Shown: positions 59,287 through 64,000 of the stretch, one piece after another
Layout of the letters: each line of letters begins with the position of its first letter
Numbering within the stretch: the first letter of the stretch is position 1
Source: Fibrivirga algicola
GTDB taxonomy: Bacteria > Bacteroidota > Bacteroidia > Cytophagales > Spirosomataceae
DNA: 64,000 nt
Assembly: GCF_011742925.1 (NCBI RefSeq)
Contig: NZ_WAEL01000003.1
Coordinates: 62,001 to 126,000, forward strand
Direction: 5' to 3'
The notes under the pieces: generated by a model
Told to the model about the DNA's origin: nothing
Databases searched by the model: none
Seen by the model: the letters and a program-made list of their open reading frames with translations, nothing else
Made by a program: the position numbers and the translations under genes

Positions 59287-60465
59287 ATGCTACAGGAAAC
59301 AAGCACAACGCCCCTGACCCGGGCTTTCCATCAGGTACGTGATCAGTCGGTGCGACTATGTGCAGGACTGGAAACCGAAGATTTTGTGGTGCAGCCCATG
59401 GCCGATGCCAGTCCACCGAAATGGCATCTGGGCCATACGACCTGGTTCTGGGAAACATTCGTTCTGATTCCGAACCTACCTGGCTACCAAGTCTTCAACA
59501 ACCAGTTCAACTTCGTTTTCAACAGTTATTACGAAACCGTTGGCCGGCGTACGCTACGCACGATGCGGGGCAACCTGAGCCGCCCAACCGTAGCCGACGT
59601 GTACCGTTACCGCGACTATGTAGACGAGCACATGGCCCGTTTCCTGACCGACAATGAGCTGTCTGCCGAGTTGGAATCGTTGATCGTGCTGGGCTTCGAA
59701 CACGAAAAGCAGCATCAGGAACTGCTGATTACCGACATCAAATATACGCTGGGCCATAATCCTCTTTTTCCGGCGCTTGACATCCCCGTTTTCGAGCACG
59801 AACCAGAGCAGTCAGGCAAGGCCATCGTGACGCCCGAAGGGATTTATACCATTGGTTATCAAGGCGATACCTTTTGCTTCGACAATGAATTGGGGGTACA
59901 CAAGGTTTACCTCAACGACACCACGCTGGCGGGTAATCTGGTGACGAACGCGGAGTACCTGGCCTTCATGGAAGCGGGGGGATACAAACAGTTTCAGCAC
60001 TGGCTGGCCGATGGCTGGGCCTGGGTGAATGCCAACAAGGCCGAAGCGCCGCTATACTGGCACCACACCGACGGAACCTGGCATCACTACACCTTCGCCG
60101 GTTTGGAGCCAATTAACCTGGATGCACCGGTCAGCCACGTCAATTTCTACGAGGCCGACGCCTATGCCCGCTGGCGGGGCATGCGTCTCCCGACAGAGTT
60201 TGAGTGGGAAACCGCCGCGTTACAGGGCAACCTGAACTGGGGACAACGCTGGGAGTGGACCTCATCGGCCTATCTACCTTATCCCGGTTTCAAAACGGTG
60301 CCAGGGGCGGTTGGTGAGTACAACGGCAAGTTCATGAGCGGCCAAATGGTGCTGCGGGGCGCCTCAGTAGCTACCCCGCCCGGCTCGTCAAGACCAACGT
60401 ATCGTAACTTCTTCCAGCCCGATAAACAGTGGCAATACACCGGTATCCGGCTGGTGAATCTATAG
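59287..60465 (+). CDS. egtB: ergothioneine biosynthesis sulfoxide synthase EgtB
   Basis: A 392-residue protein from the ATG at 59287; an in-frame GTG at 59221 would add 22 residues. The N-terminal DinB-like domain has the first iron ligand in PKWHLGHTTWFWETF and two more in LGFEHEKQHQELLITD (H-x3-H). The C-terminal formylglycine-generating-enzyme-like domain has NAEYLAFMEAGGYKQFQHWL, RGMRLPTEFEWETAAL and WEWTSSAYLPYPGF. EgtB joins N-alpha-trimethylhistidine (hercynine) with a thiol and oxygen to give the sulfoxide. egtD starts 17 nt after its stop, so they are an operon. The co-substrate could be cysteine or gamma-glutamylcysteine. Confidence 0.92.
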   Translation: MLQETSTTPLTRAFHQVRDQSVRLCAGLETEDFVVQPMADASPPKWHLGHTTWFWETFVLIPNLPGYQVFNNQFNFVFNSYYETVGRRTLRTMRGNLSRPTVADVYRYRDYVDEHMARFLTDNELSAELESLIVLGFEHEKQHQELLITDIKYTLGHNPLFPALDIPVFEHEPEQSGKAIVTPEGIYTIGYQGDTFCFDNELGVHKVYLNDTTLAGNLVTNAEYLAFMEAGGYKQFQHWLADGWAWVNANKAEAPLYWHHTDGTWHHYTFAGLEPINLDAPVSHVNFYEADAYARWRGMRLPTEFEWETAALQGNLNWGQRWEWTSSAYLPYPGFKTVPGAVGEYNGKFMSGQMVLRGASVATPPGSSRPTYRNFFQPDKQWQYTGIRLVNL

Positions 60466-60482
60466 TCACCCCCTTCGACAAT

Positions 60483-61478
60483 ATGCTTACAGACCATACC
60501 GAAACAACATCGCTGATCAGCACGGCCCTGGCCGCGGAGGTACGCACAGGATTGACCCAACAACCCAAACGGTTGTCATCGCGCTTTTTCTACGATGCCG
60601 AGGGAAGCAGGCTCTTCAGCGAGATCATGCACCTACCCGAGTACTACCTCACCCGCAGTGAGTACGAGATCATCGATAACTACAAAGATCAGTGGCTCAG
60701 CCTGTTCACCGCCGGTAACCGCCCGTTTGATCTGATTGAACTCGGCGCAGGTGATGGCCTGAAAACAAAAGTGCTGCTCACCCATTTTGTAGCCCAGAAT
60801 GCCCGCTTCACCTACTCGCCGGTCGATATTTCGGACACAGCACTGGATGAACTAACGGAAGATCTGGCCCACAAACTTCCTTCGCTTGCCGTCACGCCCC
60901 AACATGGCGACTATACCGACGCGCTGGCTAGTATTGCGCAACGTACCTACACGGGCACGAACCCACCCCGGAAAGTTGTTCTTTTCCTGGGATCGAACAT
61001 TGGAAATTTCACGCCTGATGATGCCGTAGCCTTCTACGCTCAATTGTCGGCCTCGTTGGCCCCCGGTGATCTGCTGCTGACGGGCTTCGACCTGCAAAAA
61101 CATCCCGCCGTAATTCATGCCGCCTACAACGACCGGCAGGGCCTGACCAAAGCGTTCAACCTGAACCTGCTCCGCCGAATCAATCGCGAGCTCGACGCTG
61201 ACTTCAATCTGGTCAACTTCGACCATTACGAGGTGTATGACCCCGAGCGGGGCGAAGCGCGTAGTTACCTGGTGAGCCAGACCAGGCAAACAGTCACTAT
61301 CGGGGCATTGGACATGGCCATATCATTCGATTACGGCGAGATTATTCACACTGAAATCTCCCGGAAATTTACCCGCGAAGGCATCGATCAATTGGCCGAA
61401 CAGACCGGATTCTCGCAATCGCACTGGTTCACCGACTGCCGCCATTACTTTGCCGATGTTGTGTATACAAAAAACTAA
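60483..61478 (+). CDS. egtD: L-histidine N-alpha-methyltransferase EgtD
   Basis: A 331-residue methyltransferase from the ATG at 60483. EgtD marks are KRLSSRFFYDAEGSRLFSEI, LPEYYLTRSEYEII, the SAM-binding DLIELGAGDGLKTKVLL, YSPVDISDTALDEL, VLFLGSNIGNFTPDDA, and AISFDYGEIIHTEISRKFT near the C-terminus. It trimethylates histidine with three SAM to give hercynine, the substrate of EgtB. Upstream starts in the egtB 3' end are rejected. An SDR gene starts 67 nt downstream and may be cotranscribed. egtA, egtC and egtE are not in the window. Confidence 0.94.
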   Translation: MLTDHTETTSLISTALAAEVRTGLTQQPKRLSSRFFYDAEGSRLFSEIMHLPEYYLTRSEYEIIDNYKDQWLSLFTAGNRPFDLIELGAGDGLKTKVLLTHFVAQNARFTYSPVDISDTALDELTEDLAHKLPSLAVTPQHGDYTDALASIAQRTYTGTNPPRKVVLFLGSNIGNFTPDDAVAFYAQLSASLAPGDLLLTGFDLQKHPAVIHAAYNDRQGLTKAFNLNLLRRINRELDADFNLVNFDHYEVYDPERGEARSYLVSQTRQTVTIGALDMAISFDYGEIIHTEISRKFTREGIDQLAEQTGFSQSHWFTDCRHYFADVVYTKN

Positions 61479-61545
61479 CGGGCCGCTGAGTCACTTCCCG
61501 CGCCGCTACTCAACAGGGGTTGTTTCCCTGTAAACAGCTGAGGTT

Positions 61546-62568
61546 ATGGCAAAGAATACATTGCTCTGGAGTGCAGTCGGTGTGGGCGCTCTTATGGCCG
61601 TCCGGGCCTTGCAACGCCGCAATCGGAAAATCGATTTTCGAGATAAAGTTGTGGTGATCACGGGTGGGTCGCGCGGGCTGGGGTTGGTACTGGCCCGGCA
61701 ACTGGCGCGCGAAGGAGCTCGACTGGCGATCTGCTCCCGCACCCAGGAAACGCTCGACGCCGCGGCACTCGAGCTACGTGCTTATGGCGTTGACGTCTAC
61801 ATTCATCGCTGCGACCTGACCAACAAAGAGCAACTAATCAGCTTCTTTGACGCCGTAGGCCAACAACTCGGCCCCGTCGACGTGCTGATTAACAATGCGG
61901 GTGTAATCATGGCCGGGCCTTACGCCAACACGACCGACGATGATTTTCACGATTCGATGAATACCAACTTCTGGGCGGCTTATCACACCACCAATGCCGT
62001 ATTGCCCGATATGCAGGCCCGACAGGCGGGACGGATCATCAACATTGCCTCATTTGGAGGTAAAGTAGCCATTCCGCACCTGCTGCCTTATTCGGCTAGC
62101 AAATTTGCACTCGTCGGTTATTCGGAGGGGCTACGTGCCGAAGTGGCCCGTGACAATATTTTCGTCACCACCATTTGCCCCGGCCTGATTCGCACGGGCA
62201 GCCCGCGGCAGGCGTTGGTTCGGGGACAGCATGAGAAAGAATATGCTTGGTTTAAGATCGGCGATTCGCTGCCCGGCTTATCGTTGAGCGCCGAAAAAGT
62301 AGCGTCTGAGATTATCGAAGCAGCCCGGTATGGCGAAGCGGAGCGCATTGTATCGTTGCCCGCCAAATTTGCCGGGGCCGTGCATGGGCTTTTTCCCGGC
62401 CTCACCACCGATGCCCTCGCCTTTATCAACGCATTACTTCCCGACCCATCGCCCGATGGCCAGAATAGCCTGCGCCGGGAGGGTAAAGATCTGGAAACAC
62501 CGCTAACGCAAAGTGCGCTGACCACCCTTACCGAAGAAGCTGCCCAGCACAATAACGAATTGATCTAA
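61546..62568 (+). CDS. short-chain dehydrogenase/reductase with N-terminal hydrophobic segment
   Basis: A 340-residue classical SDR. The cofactor motif is VVITGGSRGLGLVLAR (GxxxGxG), with ICSRTQETLD suggesting NADP preference (Arg after the second strand), NNAGVIMAG, the catalytic Ser in IINIASFGGK and YSASK as the active-site Tyr-Lys. The first 20 residues (TLLWSAVGVGALMAVRAL) are hydrophobic and basic, so the protein could be membrane-anchored. It belongs to the DHRS7-like/long-type SDR group of Bacteroidota. The substrate is unknown. It starts 67 nt after egtD and is convergent with the cytochrome c gene. Confidence 0.85.
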   Translation: MAKNTLLWSAVGVGALMAVRALQRRNRKIDFRDKVVVITGGSRGLGLVLARQLAREGARLAICSRTQETLDAAALELRAYGVDVYIHRCDLTNKEQLISFFDAVGQQLGPVDVLINNAGVIMAGPYANTTDDDFHDSMNTNFWAAYHTTNAVLPDMQARQAGRIINIASFGGKVAIPHLLPYSASKFALVGYSEGLRAEVARDNIFVTTICPGLIRTGSPRQALVRGQHEKEYAWFKIGDSLPGLSLSAEKVASEIIEAARYGEAERIVSLPAKFAGAVHGLFPGLTTDALAFINALLPDPSPDGQNSLRREGKDLETPLTQSALTTLTEEAAQHNNELI

Positions 62569-62574
62569 CGAAGT

Positions 62575-63075
62575 TCATTGTACCATCAGGACGACCGGTA
62601 CATTTTGCGAATCGACGTAGTCCAGCACCTGCTTGATCTGGAGATCAGTCAGGGAGGCGAACGAAGTCATCTGAATTTTGCCGTTGTCGTTGAAAATCTT
62701 GACGGCATACACATCTCCGCTAGCAATTACGGCCGACGAATTACGAATCCATTTCTGCAACCAGGCTTCGCCCGGCGCCCGCAGACGGACGCCCGCGAGT
62801 CCAGGTCCCAGCAGCTTGTCAGAGCCAACGCTATGGCAAGCTGCGCAATTCCCCTCGAAAACAGCCTTACCCGCCAGTGCATCGGCTGAAAGTACCTTGG
62901 GCGCTGAGGTCGGCACTGGAGTACCACCGGCCGACGCTCCAACCTGCGCTACCAGTTGGTCACTCGCCGGCATGTGCCAGGCAAGTAAAATCATCATTAA
63001 AAACATAAGTGCCACAGTAACGGCCAGTCCATACAGGACCATGAGCAGCGTTCTAAGTTGGTTATAATCGAGCAT
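62575..63075 (-). CDS. membrane-anchored mono-haem cytochrome c
   Basis: A 166-residue protein with a single N-terminal helix (LYGLAVTVALMFLMMILLAW) and a periplasmic cytochrome c domain. The haem site is GNCAACHS (C95, C98, H99 region), the domain has LLGPGLAGVRLRAP, and the axial Met is in GKIQMTSFASLTDLQIKQVL. This is a class I cytochrome c that could pass electrons to a terminal oxidase. The upstream region contains a TGATTTTTGTCA-type dyad about 41 bp before a predicted TSS, so it is probably under Crp/Fnr control by the divergent gene. Confidence 0.85.
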   Translation of the reverse strand: MLDYNQLRTLLMVLYGLAVTVALMFLMMILLAWHMPASDQLVAQVGASAGGTPVPTSAPKVLSADALAGKAVFEGNCAACHSVGSDKLLGPGLAGVRLRAPGEAWLQKWIRNSSAVIASGDVYAVKIFNDNGKIQMTSFASLTDLQIKQVLDYVDSQNVPVVLMVQ

Positions 63076-63105
63076 CGGATGAGAGGTTTATAGCCTACAA
63101 GTACG

Positions 63106-63113
63106 CAAATGTA
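63106..63113 (-). promoter_or_regulatory. -7 element TACATTTG for the cytochrome c gene
   Basis: On the minus strand the sequence is TACATTTG, a full TAnnTTTG match, 30 nt before the ATG ending at 63075. A GTTG-like -33 lies about 17 nt upstream. The predicted TSS is near 63100. Confidence 0.5.
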
Positions 63114-63134
63114 GGCGGCAACTTATAGCACAAC

Positions 63135-63148
63135 CTGACAAAAATCAG
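63135..63148. promoter_or_regulatory. Crp/Fnr-type operator dyad CTGACAAAAATCAG
   Basis: The near-palindrome CTGA-N6-TCAG (reverse strand CTGATTTTTGTCAG) lies between the divergent cytochrome c and Crp/Fnr genes. Its centre is about 41.5 bp upstream of the predicted cytochrome c TSS, the classic activating position for this regulator class. Confidence 0.5.
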
Positions 63149-63254
63149 CAAGCTATCCTCCTTTTTGGCCTGCCCGTGTAGCGCCTTGCCAGCAACTCGA
63201 CTGACCGGTTTTGTGTTGTTGAGCAGACTCCGTAATACAGATCGCAAACAAGGC

Positions 63255-63893
63255 ATGAAACCAACCGTTGATTTTTTACAGGCAACCCTCAAAGGCCAGT
63301 TCGAGTATGCATTGCTTCAGGAATTGGCGGAGGTTGGCCAGCACAAAGTTGCCCCGGTTGGCACGTACCTGATTCGGCCAGGCGAGTTCATCCGGTCAGT
63401 CCCCATCATCATCAGCGGCTCAGTCAAGATCATGCGGCCCGACCGTGATGGGCGCGAAGCCTTACTCTATTACCTGGGTGATCTGGACGCCTGTGCCATA
63501 TCACTCACCTGTTGCATGGGTAGCAAGCCAAGCGAAGTTACAGCTGTTGTGGAAGAGGAAACCGAATTTATTGCCATACCTGTCGCTAACGTTGACAGTT
63601 GGATGTGTCAATATTCATCCTGGAAGCAGTTTGTTTTCCAGACGTACCAAAAACGGTTCGATAATTTGCTTGCGACCATTGATGAAGTGATTTTTCATAA
63701 GCTCGACGATCGCCTGACAACTTACCTACAGAAGAAAACACAAAGCTGTCAGTGTACGGTTTTGTCAATTACCCACGAAGAGATCGCGCAGGATTTGGCC
63801 ACGTCCCGTGAGGTTATTTCCCGCTTGCTGAAACAGTTTGAGAAGGCAGGGCAGGTCAAGCTGATGCGCAATAAAATCACTGTGCTCACATAG
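63255..63893 (+). CDS. Crp/Fnr family transcriptional regulator with Cys cluster
   Basis: A 212-residue regulator from the ATG at 63255. The N-terminal cyclic-nucleotide-like sensor domain (residues about 15-115) holds YLIRPGEFIRSVPIIISGSV and the Cys-rich LDACAISLTCCMGSK (C80, C86, C87); C118, C165 and C167 are other Cys. The Arg and Glu of a true cAMP pocket are not evident. The C-terminal HTH has LSITHEEIAQDLATSREVIS and LLKQFEKAGQVKLM. Cys clustering suggests a redox, iron-sulfur or haem-linked signal and not cAMP. Two similar dyads flank the gene, at 63135 and 63941, so autoregulation and control of the divergent cytochrome c gene are plausible. Confidence 0.85.
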   Translation: MKPTVDFLQATLKGQFEYALLQELAEVGQHKVAPVGTYLIRPGEFIRSVPIIISGSVKIMRPDRDGREALLYYLGDLDACAISLTCCMGSKPSEVTAVVEEETEFIAIPVANVDSWMCQYSSWKQFVFQTYQKRFDNLLATIDEVIFHKLDDRLTTYLQKKTQSCQCTVLSITHEEIAQDLATSREVISRLLKQFEKAGQVKLMRNKITVLT

Positions 63894-63940
63894 CTTATTC
63901 CAAGATTGCCTATTGTAAGCTGTTGACAGACAGTGACGTG

Positions 63941-63956
63941 TGTGATTTTTATCACA
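63941..63956. promoter_or_regulatory. Crp-consensus dyad TGTGATTTTTATCACA
   Basis: TGTGA-N6-TCACA is a perfect match to the Crp/HcpR-type consensus. The inner core TGATTTTTATCA resembles the dyad at 63135 (TGATTTTTGTCA). It lies 48 nt after the Crp/Fnr stop, probably in front of a gene beyond the window. Confidence 0.6.
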
Positions 63957-64000
63957 GACTGAGGTAAAGAAACCTCGTTTCTTCGTAGAAAAAAGACCGT

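Noticed and set aside
1-64000. tRNA, rRNA, riboswitch, insertion sequence or prophage
   Set aside because: I looked in the intergenic gaps and at gene products and found no cloverleaf, no rRNA block, no cobalamin or TPP box upstream of likely targets, and no transposase, integrase or phage gene.

Overview
The window looks like a chromosomal segment of an aerobic member of the Bacteroidota, probably Cytophagales and close to Spirosoma or its relatives. This is inferred from gene content and signals, not from a marker gene. The supporting signs are two C-terminal type IX secretion sorting domains, a TonB receptor with a carboxypeptidase-like N-terminal domain, DUF2141, LytTR and DUF4136 proteins, AT-rich starts with few Shine-Dalgarno sequences, and promoter matches to the Bacteroidota -7 consensus TAnnTTTG. 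There are no rRNA or tRNA genes, no CRISPR array, and no insertion sequence or phage that I can see. Coding density is high and most genes are housekeeping or general metabolism.

Layout. 1-4.9 kb: a cut-off DUF2157-like membrane protein, a FAN1-type nuclease, a thioesterase, and a zinc-type CDF exporter followed by a methyltransferase. 5.1-9.2 kb: a likely metal-handling cassette made of a Cys-rich small protein, a TonB-dependent receptor and a BNR-repeat protein with a CxCC motif. 9.3-16.8 kb: an M28 peptidase, an SdiA-regulated-like lipoprotein, recO flanked by two paralogous secreted proteins, lptB and recJ. 16.9-24.6 kb: DUF2141, an M1 aminopeptidase with a sorting domain, yiaK, a secreted VOC protein, a glycosyltransferase and an NFACT protein. 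24.6-31.8 kb: an S9 peptidase with a di-haem peroxidase, a LytTR regulator, an acyl-CoA ligase and dinB. 31.9-41.7 kb: a VIT1-type transporter, a HAD phosphatase, a kinase-like phosphotransferase, a glutamine synthetase relative, sppA, ppa, a polyprenyl-type GT2 and a TrmN6-type methyltransferase. 41.7-43.1 kb: an AT-rich leader and an orphan M91-type (NleD-like) zinc metallopeptidase, the most accessory-looking locus. 43.1-63.9 kb: icmF, a TraB/GumN protein, a LolC/E-like permease, DUF4136, a large peptidase-propeller-barrel protein, a PepSY-like lipoprotein, a GHL10 glycoside hydrolase, folD, a tandem ABC ATPase, DUF4385, egtB-egtD with an SDR, a cytochrome c and a Crp/Fnr regulator.

Regulation and structure. 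Many gene ends, especially convergent ones, carry long and often perfect inverted repeats (up to 41 bp per arm) that should act as terminators. Two such inverted repeats lie inside coding sequences, in the interdomain linkers of icmF and of the tandem ABC ATPase. Near the right end, two similar dyads (core TGATTTTT[A/G]TCA) flank the Crp/Fnr gene. One sits at about -41.5 of a predicted promoter for the divergent cytochrome c gene. The heptamer ACGTACC/GGTACGT is strongly over-represented throughout the window.
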